Shown in pieces: positions 26,341 through 34,377 of a stretch of 64,000 nucleotides of DNA. The translations under genes were made by a program, and so were the position numbers. This DNA comes from Schlegelella_A sp965246805 (GTDB taxonomy: Bacteria; Pseudomonadota; Gammaproteobacteria; Burkholderiales; Burkholderiaceae_C): positions 62,001 to 126,000 of the forward strand of contig CBDFFO010000011.1 in NCBI GenBank assembly GCA_965246805.1, read 5' to 3'. The stretch's first letter is position 1. Each line of letters opens with the position of its first letter. The notes under the pieces were generated by a model. The model saw nothing but the letters and a program-made list of their open reading frames with translations. It had not been told where the DNA came from and made no database searches.

Positions 26341-27576
26341 TCAGTACTTCAGCCCCATCGCCTCGCGCACGCCGCGCATCGTTTCCTGCGCCACGGCGCG
26401 CGCACGCTCGGTGCCCACTTCCATGATCCAGTTCAGCTGCTTCGGATTCGCGAGGTAGGGCTCGGCTCGCTCGCGCCACGGTCGCTGCTCGCGCACGATC
26501 GCCTCGATGACCGGCTGCTTGCAGTCGAGGCAACCGATGCCCGCGGTGGTGCAACCCTCCACCACCCACGCCTTTGTCGCTTCGTCGGAATAAACCTGGT
26601 GGAACTGCCAAACCGGACAGTGCTCCGGGTTGCCCGGGTCGCTGCGGTGCACGCGCGCCGGGTCGGTCTGCATGCGGCGCACCTTGCGCTCGACGTCGGC
26701 CGGTTCCTCGCGCATCGCGATCGTGTTGCCGTAGCTCTTGCTCATCTTCGTGCCGTCGAGGCCGGGCAGCCGCTTCGTTTCGGTGTGCAGCGCCTGCGGC
26801 TCGTGCAGCACCGTCTTGCCGGCGCCGCGCAGATAGCCCTCGAGGCGTTCGCGATCGGCGCCGCTCAACGCGCCGCAACCGGAGATCAGGGCCCGGCCGA
26901 GTTCGAGCACGTCGTCGTGGCCGTCCTGTTGATAGCCTTTGCGTGCGGCCTCGAACGCCTTCGCATCGGCCTTGCTCATCTTCTTGATGACGGCCTGCGC
27001 GCGCGCTTCGAAATCTGGCTCGCGGCCATACAGGTGATTGAAGCGGCGTGCGACCTCGCGCGTCATCTCGACATGCGGCGCCTGGTCCTCGCCGACCGGC
27101 ACGTAGCCGGCCTTGTAGATCAGGATGTCGGCGGCCTGCAGCAGCGGGTAGCCGAGGAAACCGTAGGTTGCAAGGTCGCGGTCCTTCAGCTTCTCCATCT
27201 GGTCTTTGTAGGTCGGCATGCGCTCGAGCCAGCCGAGCGGCGTGCCCATTGCGAGCAACGTGAAAAGCTCGGCGTGCTCCGGCAGGCGGCTCTGGATGAA
27301 GAGCGTGGATCGATCGGGGTCGAGGCCGACGGCGAGCCAGTCGATCACCATGTCGAACACGCTCTTCTCAATGACGTCGCGCTGCTCGTACTGCGTTGTC
27401 AGCGCGTGCCAGTCGGCCACGAAATAGAAGCACTCGTAGTCGTCCTGAAGCCGCACCCAGTTCTTCAGCGCACCGTGGTAGTGGCCGAGGTGCAGTGCCC
27501 CGGTCGGCCGCATGCCCGAGAGCACGCGCTCGCGGCGCGCGGGAGGCGCGAGTGGGTAAGGTTCAGAAGGATTCAC
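26341..27576 (-). CDS. trpS: tryptophanyl-tRNA synthetase
   Basis: A class I synthetase of 411 residues charging tRNA-Trp. SGMRPTGALHLGHYHGALKNW carries the HIGH-like motif, GYPLLQAADILIYKAGYVPVGEDQ the tryptophan site, and GTKMSKSYGNTI the KMSKS loop. The protein carries an insertion (about residues 190-260, DFEARAQAVIKKMSKADAKAF onward) found in the longer proteobacterial form. The only suitable start is GTG at 27576; an internal Met at residue 22 would remove part of the first strand. purN is transcribed divergently, 77 bases away. Confidence 0.95.
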   Translation of the reverse strand: MNPSEPYPLAPPARRERVLSGMRPTGALHLGHYHGALKNWVRLQDDYECFYFVADWHALTTQYEQRDVIEKSVFDMVIDWLAVGLDPDRSTLFIQSRLPEHAELFTLLAMGTPLGWLERMPTYKDQMEKLKDRDLATYGFLGYPLLQAADILIYKAGYVPVGEDQAPHVEMTREVARRFNHLYGREPDFEARAQAVIKKMSKADAKAFEAARKGYQQDGHDDVLELGRALISGCGALSGADRERLEGYLRGAGKTVLHEPQALHTETKRLPGLDGTKMSKSYGNTIAMREEPADVERKVRRMQTDPARVHRSDPGNPEHCPVWQFHQVYSDEATKAWVVEGCTTAGIGCLDCKQPVIEAIVREQRPWRERAEPYLANPKQLNWIMEVGTERARAVAQETMRGVREAMGLKY

Positions 27577-27653
27577 AGGACGCTCGGATGGAAGGGCAGC
27601 AGACTCTTGCCAGGGGCGCGATTGTAGATTCGCCCCCGTAAACTGCGGCCCGC

Positions 27654-28292
27654 ATGAAGAACATCGTGATCCTCGTTTCCGGCCGTGGCTCGAACATGGA
27701 AGCGATCGTGGCAGCCTGTGCGAGCGAAGGCTGGCACGCGCGCATCGCTGCGGTCATCACCAATCGAAGCAACGCCGCCGGACTCGTGTTTGCGCAGCAG
27801 AAGGGCATCGCGACGACTGTCGTCGACGACCGGGCGTACGCGTCTCGCGACGGGTTCGACACCGCACTCGGCGATGCAATCGAGCCGCACTCGCCCCACA
27901 TCGTCGTGCTCGCTGGCTTCATGCGCATTCTTGGCGCGGCGTTCGTCCAGCGATTCGACGCGCGTCTGGTGAACATCCACCCATCGTTGCTGCCGATGTT
28001 TCCCGGCTTGCACACGCACCAGCGCGCGATCGATGCCGGTTGCAAGCTCGCCGGTGCGAGCGTGCACCGGGTCACGGCTGATCTGGATCACGGGCCGATC
28101 CTGATCCAGGCGGCGGTGCCGGTGCTCGCGAACGACGATGCCGCGGCGCTCGCTGCGCGCGTGTTGAAGGCCGAGCACGTGATCTACCCGCGTGCCGTGC
28201 GCTGGCTCGTCAACGACGCGCTGCTGTTCGACGGCATGGCAGTGCGCCACCGCCGCGGCGCAGCGCAGTGGCTGATGTTGCCCGAGGCATGA
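27654..28292 (+). CDS. purN: phosphoribosylglycinamide formyltransferase
   Basis: Formylates GAR with 10-formyl-tetrahydrofolate in purine synthesis. The 212-residue protein has the phosphate-binding NIVILVSGRGSNMEAI, HIVVLAGFMRILGAAFV, the catalytic Asn-His segment VNIHPSLLPMFPGLHTHQ, and GASVHRVTADLDHGPILIQ with the catalytic Asp. The length is normal. It ends 21 bases before the stop of the convergent DUF1345 gene, and the gap is filled by a hairpin. Confidence 0.95.
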   Translation: MKNIVILVSGRGSNMEAIVAACASEGWHARIAAVITNRSNAAGLVFAQQKGIATTVVDDRAYASRDGFDTALGDAIEPHSPHIVVLAGFMRILGAAFVQRFDARLVNIHPSLLPMFPGLHTHQRAIDAGCKLAGASVHRVTADLDHGPILIQAAVPVLANDDAAALAARVLKAEHVIYPRAVRWLVNDALLFDGMAVRHRRGAAQWLMLPEA

Positions 28293-28294
28293 CC

Positions 28295-28313
28295 TCGCGG
28301 CCGCCGGCCGCGA
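28295..28313. terminator. shared hairpin between convergent purN and DUF1345 genes
   Basis: TCGCGGCC (28295-28302) and GGCCGCGA (28306-28313) pair perfectly around a GCC loop. The hairpin fills the whole 21-base gap between the two stop codons. There is no U-run on either side, so it may act as an mRNA 3'-end stabiliser or a weak bidirectional terminator. Confidence 0.55.
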
Positions 28314-28967
28314 TCAGAACAGGCTCGCGCCCACGTTCACCGAGAACGCGAGGATGGTGGTGTTGAACACGAACGCCAGGATCGACTGCAGCAGCACCAG
28401 GCGTCGCATCTCGCGCGAAGTGACGGTGACGTCCGAGGTCTGCAGGGCCACGGCAATCGTGAACGAGAAGTAGAGGAACTCGACGTAGTCGGGGTTGAAG
28501 TCGCTGCGCTCGCCGGGGAAGTTGAGGCCGCGGCCGGGCTTCATGCCGAAGAAGAGGCTGCCGTAGCTGAGCGTGAAGAGGCAGGGCACCATCAGCCACG
28601 AACCGACGACGGTGGTAAGTGCCGGCAACAGGTGCTTCCACGCCATGTGCGCGCCGCTGCCCTTCACGGCCGAGAGCTCGTAGAACACGGCGGCGAAGCT
28701 CACTGCCGACGCCACGATGATGATCGCGAGCACGAGATAGGTGCTCTCGGCCTGCGCCACCGCCACCTTCCGGATGTGGCCGCGATCGGCCTTGATGACC
28801 GTGTACACGACCCAGAACAGGTAGGTCCACACGAAGACGTTCCAGCCGAGCAGGAAGCGGCCGACGATGTTCGACCCGTCGGGCCAGAGCATGCCGGCGA
28901 CGATGCCGGCCACCATCGAGATGAGCAGGCGCGCGTGCGAGCGGATGTAGTGGAGGAGCTGGCTCAT
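28314..28967 (-). CDS. DUF1345 family membrane protein
   Basis: A 217-residue protein with five to six hydrophobic segments. It matches DUF1345: SHARLLISMVAGIVAGMLWP, GWNVFVWTYLFWVVY, ESTYLVLAIIIVASAVSFAAVF, and FLYFSFTIAVALQTSDVTVTSREMRRLVLLQSILAFVFNT, of which the last is the most characteristic part. The function is unknown. The start at 28967 follows a purine-rich stretch. It is transcribed divergently from the rRNA methyltransferase gene at 29053. Confidence 0.85.
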   Translation of the reverse strand: MSQLLHYIRSHARLLISMVAGIVAGMLWPDGSNIVGRFLLGWNVFVWTYLFWVVYTVIKADRGHIRKVAVAQAESTYLVLAIIIVASAVSFAAVFYELSAVKGSGAHMAWKHLLPALTTVVGSWLMVPCLFTLSYGSLFFGMKPGRGLNFPGERSDFNPDYVEFLYFSFTIAVALQTSDVTVTSREMRRLVLLQSILAFVFNTTILAFSVNVGASLF

Positions 28968-29052
28968 GGGTGTCCTTCGCGCGGCGCGCTCCGGCATTCG
29001 CCTTTCGGTCGACCGAGCTGGCGTATGGATTCGCCTGAGGATAATCGCGACC

Positions 29053-30318
29053 ATGCATCCGAACGCCCTGGTCGAGCACGCGACCGAATTGCTGAACCGC
29101 GTGATGCGCTTCGACAAGCCCGCCGATGCTGTCGTCTCCGATTACTTTCGCGAGCAGCGCACGCTCGGCCAACGCGAGCGCGGCACGCTCGCCGAGACCG
29201 TCTACACCGTGTTGCGCAAACGCCTGCTTTATCAGCACCTCGCGACCTCGGGCAGCGGCGAGGGCGATCGACGCCTCGTGCTGCTCGGCTGGCGGGGCAA
29301 CGCCGGCGTGCTGCGCGCGGCACTGAGCGACACCGAGCGGTCGTGGCTGGAGCGGGTGTCGGCGATCGACGTTGCGACGCTGCCCGAAAAGTGCCGCCAC
29401 AACCTGCCAGACTGGCTGGTCGAGAACCTGAAGCCGCTGCTGGCGGACGAGTTCTCGGCGTGGGTCGACTGCGTGAACTCGAGCGCGCCGCTCGATCTGC
29501 GCGTGAACAGCGCGAAGGCCGATCGGAAGGACGTGCAGGCGGAACTGACGGCGGCCGGCATCGAAGCCGTGCCCACGCCTTATTCGCCGCTCGGCTTGCG
29601 CATCGACGGCAAGCCGGCGCTGCACAAACTCGACGTCTTCCTGCGCGGCGACGTCGAGGTTCAAGACGAAGGCAGCCAGTTGCTCGCGCTCATCACGGGC
29701 GCGAAGCGCGGCGAGATGGTGGTCGACTTCTGCGCGGGCGCCGGCGGCAAGACGCTCGCTCTCGGCGCGCAGATGCGCAACACCGGCCGGCTCTATGCGT
29801 TCGACGTGTCGGGCCATCGGCTTGCCGCGTTGAAGCCGCGGCTGGCGCGAAGCGGCCTCTCTAACGTGTACCCGGTGCAGCTCACCAGCGAACGCGACGA
29901 TCGCGTGCATCGCCTGGCCCACAAGATTGACCGCGTGCTCGTCGACGCGCCGTGTTCCGGCCTCGGCACGCTGCGCCGCAACCCCGATCTGAAGTGGCGC
30001 CAGTCGCCGCAGTCGGTCGCGGAGATGCGCGTGAAGCAGGGCGCGATCCTGGCGGCGGCCGCGAAGCTCGTGAAACCCGGCGGTCGCCTGGTCTATGCGA
30101 CCTGCAGCCCGCTCGAGATGGAAAACGACGACGTCGCGCTCGAGTTCAGCGCGGCAAATGAATCGACCTGGCAAGTGATGCCTGTGCTCGACGCACTCAC
30201 GAGCGCCCGCGTTGAGCACGCCTCGTCGCTCGTCGACGGCTATTTCTTGCGGCTGTGGCCGCATCGACACGCGACCGACGGTTTTTTCGCGGCCATGTGG
30301 CAGAAGCGTCCGGCCTGA
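29053..30318 (+). CDS. RsmB/NOP-type RNA 5-methylcytosine methyltransferase
   Basis: A 421-residue SAM-dependent RNA methyltransferase. The N-terminal NusB-like helical part (to about residue 130) precedes the catalytic domain with FCAGAGGKTLALG (SAM site), VDAPCSGLGTLRRNPD (motif IV, TPC-type Cys) and YATCSPLEMEND (motif VI catalytic Cys). Both Cys are present, so it should be active on an rRNA or tRNA cytosine. It might be RsmB itself or the related RsmF/YebU-type. The start at 29053 avoids overlap with the divergent gene. Confidence 0.87.
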   Translation: MHPNALVEHATELLNRVMRFDKPADAVVSDYFREQRTLGQRERGTLAETVYTVLRKRLLYQHLATSGSGEGDRRLVLLGWRGNAGVLRAALSDTERSWLERVSAIDVATLPEKCRHNLPDWLVENLKPLLADEFSAWVDCVNSSAPLDLRVNSAKADRKDVQAELTAAGIEAVPTPYSPLGLRIDGKPALHKLDVFLRGDVEVQDEGSQLLALITGAKRGEMVVDFCAGAGGKTLALGAQMRNTGRLYAFDVSGHRLAALKPRLARSGLSNVYPVQLTSERDDRVHRLAHKIDRVLVDAPCSGLGTLRRNPDLKWRQSPQSVAEMRVKQGAILAAAAKLVKPGGRLVYATCSPLEMENDDVALEFSAANESTWQVMPVLDALTSARVEHASSLVDGYFLRLWPHRHATDGFFAAMWQKRPA

Positions 30319-30493
30319 ACGGAAGCCTCTCCCTTGAAACGCGGCCGACCGACATCCATCTGGCGTCGCAATCGGACATATCCGCGGCTTTTCAAGGGCA
30401 TCGAAACAAAGGGCCGTTCGATAGAATGCCCCGACGCGCCCGAGCGGCTGCCGTTGCAGCATCCACAGGCGCTCCACCCTTGAAAGCGATGGA

Positions 30494-31717
30494 ATGAACG
30501 TATTGATTTCGGTTCGCGATGCACTGGTCGGCTGGTTGGCCGACGGCCTCGCGGGCTTCAGTGGTTGGGAAGTGCTGGCCTTCACGCTGGTCTTTACGCA
30601 CATCACGATCGCGTCGGTCACCATCTTCCTGCACCGTGCGCAGGCTCATCGTGCGCTCGATCTCCACGCCGTCCCGGCGCATTTCTTCCGCCTGTGGCTC
30701 TGGCTCACGACCGGCATGGTGACGAAGGAGTGGGTCGCGATTCACCGCAAGCACCACGCGAAGTGCGAGACCGAGGAAGACCCGCACAGCCCGCAGACGC
30801 GCGGCATCAAGACCGTTCTGCTGACAGGCAGCGAGCTCTATCGCACCGAAGCCAAGAACCTCGAGACGCTCGAGAAGTTCGGCCACCAGACGCCGAACGA
30901 CTGGATCGAACGCAACCTCTACACCCGCTACAGCTGGCAGGGCGTGGGCGTGATGCTCCTCATCGACGTGCTGCTGTTCGGCGCCATCGGCGCGGCGGTG
31001 TGGGCCGTGCAGATGCTGTGGATCCCGATCACGGCGGCCGGCATCATCAACGGCATCGGCCATTGGTGGGGTTATCGCAATTTCGAGGCCGTCGACGCGA
31101 GCACGAACGTATCGCCATGGGGCCTTCTGATCGGCGGCGAGGAACTGCACAACAACCACCACACCTACCCGACCTCGGCGAAGCTCTCGGTCAAGCCGTT
31201 CGAGTTCGACATCGGCTGGGCCTACATCCGCGGCCTCGAGATGCTGGGTCTTGCGACGGTGCGCAAGGTCGCGCCGCAGCTGAAGCGCGGCGACGTGAAG
31301 TCGGTCGCCGACAACAAGACCCTCGAGGCGATCATCGCGAACCGCTACGAGGTGATGGCGAAGTACGCCCACAGCCTGCGCCGTGCGAGCCGCGCCGAAG
31401 TGCGCCGTCTGAAGAACGACGGCGAGACCTGCGGCACGAAGCTCGGCAACATGCGTCTCGCGCGCCGCTGGCTCCATCGCGATGCCGACAAGATTCCGAC
31501 CGACGTGAAGGCGCAAGTGGCTGAAGCGGTGGCGGGCACCCCGCGTCTGGCCAAGCTGGTGGCGATGCGTGAAGAGTTGCGTCAGCTCTGGACCCGTACC
31601 AACGTGTCGGCCGAACAGCTGGTTGCCGATCTGCAGGTGTGGCTGCGCAAGGCCGAGGAGAGCGGCATCGCCGCCCTGCAGGAGTTCGCGCTGAAACTGC
31701 GCGCCGCGCGAGCCTGA
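30494..31717 (+). CDS. membrane fatty-acid (acyl-CoA) desaturase with long C-terminal extension
   Basis: A 407-residue di-iron desaturase acting in the inner membrane on acyl chains. The three His boxes are intact: HRAQAH (47-52), HRKHH (84-88) and HNNHH (219-223), between paired membrane helices. The first 280 residues match the delta-9 acyl-CoA desaturase family. The remaining about 125 residues are soluble, charged and helical (KYAHSLRRASRAEVRRLK through LQEFALKLRAARA), an extension not found in standard DesA/Ole1 enzymes. Its role is unknown; I believe related Burkholderiales desaturases share it. A bidirectional terminator follows. Confidence 0.88.
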   Translation: MNVLISVRDALVGWLADGLAGFSGWEVLAFTLVFTHITIASVTIFLHRAQAHRALDLHAVPAHFFRLWLWLTTGMVTKEWVAIHRKHHAKCETEEDPHSPQTRGIKTVLLTGSELYRTEAKNLETLEKFGHQTPNDWIERNLYTRYSWQGVGVMLLIDVLLFGAIGAAVWAVQMLWIPITAAGIINGIGHWWGYRNFEAVDASTNVSPWGLLIGGEELHNNHHTYPTSAKLSVKPFEFDIGWAYIRGLEMLGLATVRKVAPQLKRGDVKSVADNKTLEAIIANRYEVMAKYAHSLRRASRAEVRRLKNDGETCGTKLGNMRLARRWLHRDADKIPTDVKAQVAEAVAGTPRLAKLVAMREELRQLWTRTNVSAEQLVADLQVWLRKAEESGIAALQEFALKLRAARA

Positions 31718-31723
31718 CCGGTT

Positions 31724-31744
31724 CCTCCTCGCTCCGTGAGGAGG
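31724..31744. repeat. hairpin just after the desaturase stop
   Basis: CCTCCTC (31724-31730) pairs with GAGGAGG (31738-31744), 7 bases after the desaturase stop codon, followed by CCGGGGTGACGG. Its composition resembles the other CCCTC/GAGGG palindromes in this window (32414, 37545, 42151). Confidence 0.5.
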
Positions 31745-31771
31745 GCCGGGGTGACGGCAGTCATTGCACCA

Positions 31772-31804
31772 ACAAAAAGGGGTCGCTCAGCGACTCCTTT
31801 TTGT
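31772..31804. terminator. bidirectional Rho-independent terminator (desaturase / rpmG)
   Basis: ACAAAAAGG and GTCGC, a TCA loop, then GCGAC and CCTTTTTGT form a long hairpin. A U-run follows on the plus strand (after the desaturase) and another on the minus strand (after rpmG, stop at 31850). It is the clearest terminator in the window. Confidence 0.9.
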
Positions 31805-31849
31805 TTTGCCGTCGCGCGAAGCGCAGGGCTCGGGCTCGGCCCGCAAGAC

Positions 31850-32017
31850 TCACTTCAGCTTCGTTTCCTTGTAGCTCACGTGCTTGCGAGCCACCGGATC
31901 AAACTTCATCATCTCGATCTTCTCTGGCGTGGTCTTCTTGTTCTTGTCGGTCGTGTAGAAATGACCGGTGCCGGCGCTCGATTCGAGCTTGATCTTTTCG
32001 CGTCCGCCTTTTGCCAT
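31850..32017 (-). CDS. rpmG: 50S ribosomal protein L33
   Basis: A 55-residue ribosomal protein: MAKGGREKIKLESSAGTGHF, then YTTDKNKKTTPEKIEMMKFD and PVARKHVSYKETKLK. It has no Cys residues, so it is the zinc-independent form. It follows rpmB by 25 bases in the usual rpmB-rpmG operon and ends at the strong terminator at 31772-31804. The gene is too short to stand out by length but matches L33 along its whole sequence. Confidence 0.96.
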   Translation of the reverse strand: MAKGGREKIKLESSAGTGHFYTTDKNKKTTPEKIEMMKFDPVARKHVSYKETKLK

Positions 32018-32042
32018 GATGGCTCCTAAGTCGTGGGGTTTT

Positions 32043-32276
32043 TCAAGCGTTGCCGCGCTTTTGCATGTCGGCGAGCACCTTCTCGATGCCGTGCTTGTCG
32101 ATCAGGCGCAAAGCGGCATTGGTGATGCGCAGGCGAACCCAGCGGCTCTCGGCGTCGACCCAGAAACGCCGGTACTGCAGGTTGGGCAGGAATCGACGCT
32201 TGGTCTTGTTGTTCGCGTGGGAAACGTTGTTGCCAACCATCGGCTTCTTGCCGGTCACTTCGCAGACGCGTGCCAT
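32043..32276 (-). CDS. rpmB: 50S ribosomal protein L28
   Basis: A 77-residue ribosomal protein starting MARVCEVTGKKPMVGNNVSH, with NKTKRRFLPNLQYRRFWVD and the C-terminal NAALRLIDKHGIEKVLADM. It has normal length and lacks the zinc-binding Cys set (one Cys, in RVCEVTG). It is first gene of the rpmB-rpmG pair; the promoter must lie in 32277-32446, where I do not see a convincing -35/-10. Confidence 0.97.
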   Translation of the reverse strand: MARVCEVTGKKPMVGNNVSHANNKTKRRFLPNLQYRRFWVDAESRWVRLRITNAALRLIDKHGIEKVLADMQKRGNA

Positions 32277-32413
32277 ATCTCTACTCCGTTATAGCGGTGC
32301 CCCGTGGGGCAAAGCCCGTGAGTATAGCGGGCTGGGTGCGAGGTCGGGGAATGCAAAGGCGCATCCAGCCCCGCTCCCTCTGGGATAGGAGATGGATAAG
32401 GGTGGTGCGGCAC

Positions 32414-32440
32414 GGCCCTCATCCGGATGGGGTGAGGGCC
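32414..32440. repeat. REP-like palindrome downstream of trxB
   Basis: GGCCCTCA (32414-32421) pairs with TGAGGGCC (32433-32440), six bases beyond the trxB stop codon. It contains GGGGTGAGGG, the same ten bases that end the element at 42151-42236. It could serve as the 3' end of the trxB transcript. Confidence 0.6.
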
Positions 32441-32446
32441 AATGTC

Positions 32447-33403
32447 TCACGACACCTGTTCGAGGAACCGTTGCGCGTCGAGCGCGGCCATGCAGCCCGT
32501 GCCGGCGCTCGTCACGGCTTGGCGGTACACATGGTCCTGCACATCGCCGGCCGCGAACACGCCGTCGACGCTCGTCATCGTCGCCATGCCGGAGAGGCCG
32601 CCGCGCGTCACGATGTAGCCGTCCTTCATATCGAGGTGGCCCTTGAAGATGTCGGTGTTCGGTTGATGGCCGATCGCGATGAAGCAGCCGGTGAGCTTCA
32701 GCTCGTGGGTGCTGCCCTCCGTCGTGCTCTTCAGCCGCACGCCCGTCACGCCGCTCGAATCGCCGAGCACCTCGTCGAGGGTGTTCCAAAAGTGCAGGTG
32801 CATCTTTCCTTCGGCGACCTTGGCCATCATCTTGTCGATGAGGATCGCTTCGGCCCGGAACTTGTCGCGCCGATGCACGACGTGGACGTTGGCCGCGATG
32901 TTCGACAGGTAGAGCGCTTCCTCCACGGCGGTGTTGCCGCCGCCGACCACGCAGACGTCCTGGCCGCGATAGAAGAAGCCGTCGCAGGTGGCGCAGCCGC
33001 TCACGCCGCGGCCCATGAACTTTTCCTCCGACGGAAGGCCGAGATACTTGGCCGAAGCGCCGGTCGAGATGATGAGTGCGTCGCACGTGTACTGGTGGGT
33101 GTCGCCGCGCAACTTAAAGGGACGGCTGGAGAGGTCGACCTCGTTGATGTGGTCGAACACGACGTCCGTGTCGAAGCGCTCGGCGTGCTTCTGGAAGCGT
33201 TGCATCAGGTCGGGGCCCATCACGCCGTCGACATCGGCTGGCCAGTTGTCGACGTCGGTCGTCGTCATCAGCTGGCCGCCTTGCGCCAGGCCGGTCACGA
33301 GCATCGGCTTCAGGTTGGCCCGCGCGGCATAGACCGCCGCGGTGTAGCCCGCGGGGCCAGAGCCGAGGATGAGGACTTTCGCGTGGGGATTCGAGGTGGT
33401 CAT
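32447..33403 (-). CDS. trxB: thioredoxin reductase
   Basis: The 318-residue flavoenzyme reduces thioredoxin with NADPH in the cytosol. FAD site VLILGSGPAGYTAAVYAAR, redox pair CATC (Cys137, Cys140), NADPH-site VCVVGGGNTAVEEALYLS and HRRDKFRAE, and the FAD-contacting GVFAAGDVQD near the end are all present. The start at 33403 fits the family. It is divergent from the Crp/Fnr regulator across a 211-base gap, and a REP-like hairpin follows its stop. Confidence 0.96.
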   Translation of the reverse strand: MTTSNPHAKVLILGSGPAGYTAAVYAARANLKPMLVTGLAQGGQLMTTTDVDNWPADVDGVMGPDLMQRFQKHAERFDTDVVFDHINEVDLSSRPFKLRGDTHQYTCDALIISTGASAKYLGLPSEEKFMGRGVSGCATCDGFFYRGQDVCVVGGGNTAVEEALYLSNIAANVHVVHRRDKFRAEAILIDKMMAKVAEGKMHLHFWNTLDEVLGDSSGVTGVRLKSTTEGSTHELKLTGCFIAIGHQPNTDIFKGHLDMKDGYIVTRGGLSGMATMTSVDGVFAAGDVQDHVYRQAVTSAGTGCMAALDAQRFLEQVS

Positions 33404-33614
33404 GTCACGAAGGAAATGGGTGGTCGGCTGAGCATCGGCAAGGGGCACCGTCGCCAAAGTCTGACATGCGGGGCGAGGGGGCTGGCGTCAAGCCGCGCAA
33501 TGGTGACAATAGCCACGGTCACAAAGCTGACTTGGTGCGGTAGGGGATTGTCTCGCGGCATCGATCGGCACGTGTGTGGCGTGACTTGCGACTTCAACCG
33601 AAAGGTGATTCCAG

Positions 33615-34280
33615 ATGGCGATGCTTTCGAACCTCGACCTGATCCGACGCGTTCCGCTCTTCTCGCTGCTCACCACCGACCAGGCCCAGGGCATCGCCGA
33701 CAGCGTGGTCAAGCGGCGCTTTCGACGCGGCGAGATCGTCGTCGAGCATGGCAAGAAGTCGAACGCGCTCTACATCCTGCTGACCGGTCGGGCCCGCGTG
33801 CTCACGGCCGACTCGCGGGGCCGCGAAGTGATTCTCGCGGTGCTGCAGTCGGGCGACTACGTCGGCGAGATGAGCCTCATCGACAACGAGCCGCATTCGG
33901 CCACGGTGCGCGCCGAGGTGCAGACCGACATGCTGATCCTCGGCCGCGCCGAATTCGCGCGCTGCCTGCCCGAGAACTCGAGCCTCTCGTACGCGATCAT
34001 GCGCGGGCTCGTGCAGCGCCTGCGCAGCGCCGACCGGCAGATCGAATCGCTCGCGCTGCTCGACGTCTACGGCCGCGTCGCGCGCACGCTACTCGACATG
34101 TCGGAGATGGAAGGCGAGGTCAAGGTCATCCGCAGCAAGGTTTCGCGTCAGGACCTGGCCAAGGTGGTCGGTGCCTCGCGCGAAATGGTGAGCCGCGTCA
34201 TGAAGGACCTCGAGAGCCGCGGCATGGTGCAGACCCAGGAGAACGGCTGGGTCGTGATCAAGGAACAGCTCTCCGGTTGA
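33615..34280 (+). CDS. Crp/Fnr family transcriptional regulator
   Basis: A 221-residue regulator. It has an N-terminal cyclic-nucleotide-binding beta-roll (FRRGEIVVEHGKKSNALYILLTGRARV, GDYVGEMSLIDNEPHSATVRAE), a long dimer helix, and a C-terminal winged helix-turn-helix, KVSRQDLAKVVGASREMVSRVMKDLE. There is no Fnr-type Cys cluster. It is closely like the conserved, essential-looking Crp-like regulator found next to trxB/ftsK in Burkholderiales. The ATG at 33615 has AAAGGTG upstream. The ligand is unproven; cAMP binding would need the conserved Glu and Arg to be checked. Confidence 0.88.
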   Translation: MAMLSNLDLIRRVPLFSLLTTDQAQGIADSVVKRRFRRGEIVVEHGKKSNALYILLTGRARVLTADSRGREVILAVLQSGDYVGEMSLIDNEPHSATVRAEVQTDMLILGRAEFARCLPENSSLSYAIMRGLVQRLRSADRQIESLALLDVYGRVARTLLDMSEMEGEVKVIRSKVSRQDLAKVVGASREMVSRVMKDLESRGMVQTQENGWVVIKEQLSG

Positions 34281-34377
34281 GCGCGCACCCCGGCGTCGCC
34301 CGCGCACCGTGTGTACGGGTTGGCGCTTTGCGGCTCCTTGAAACCGAGGGAACCTTCGGCTGCATGACAATTCGGCG

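Noticed and set aside
28210..30624. 804-residue minus-strand open frame over the RsmB-type gene and DUF1345 gene
   Set aside because: It runs antisense to one real gene and out of frame with the other, and shows no motif.
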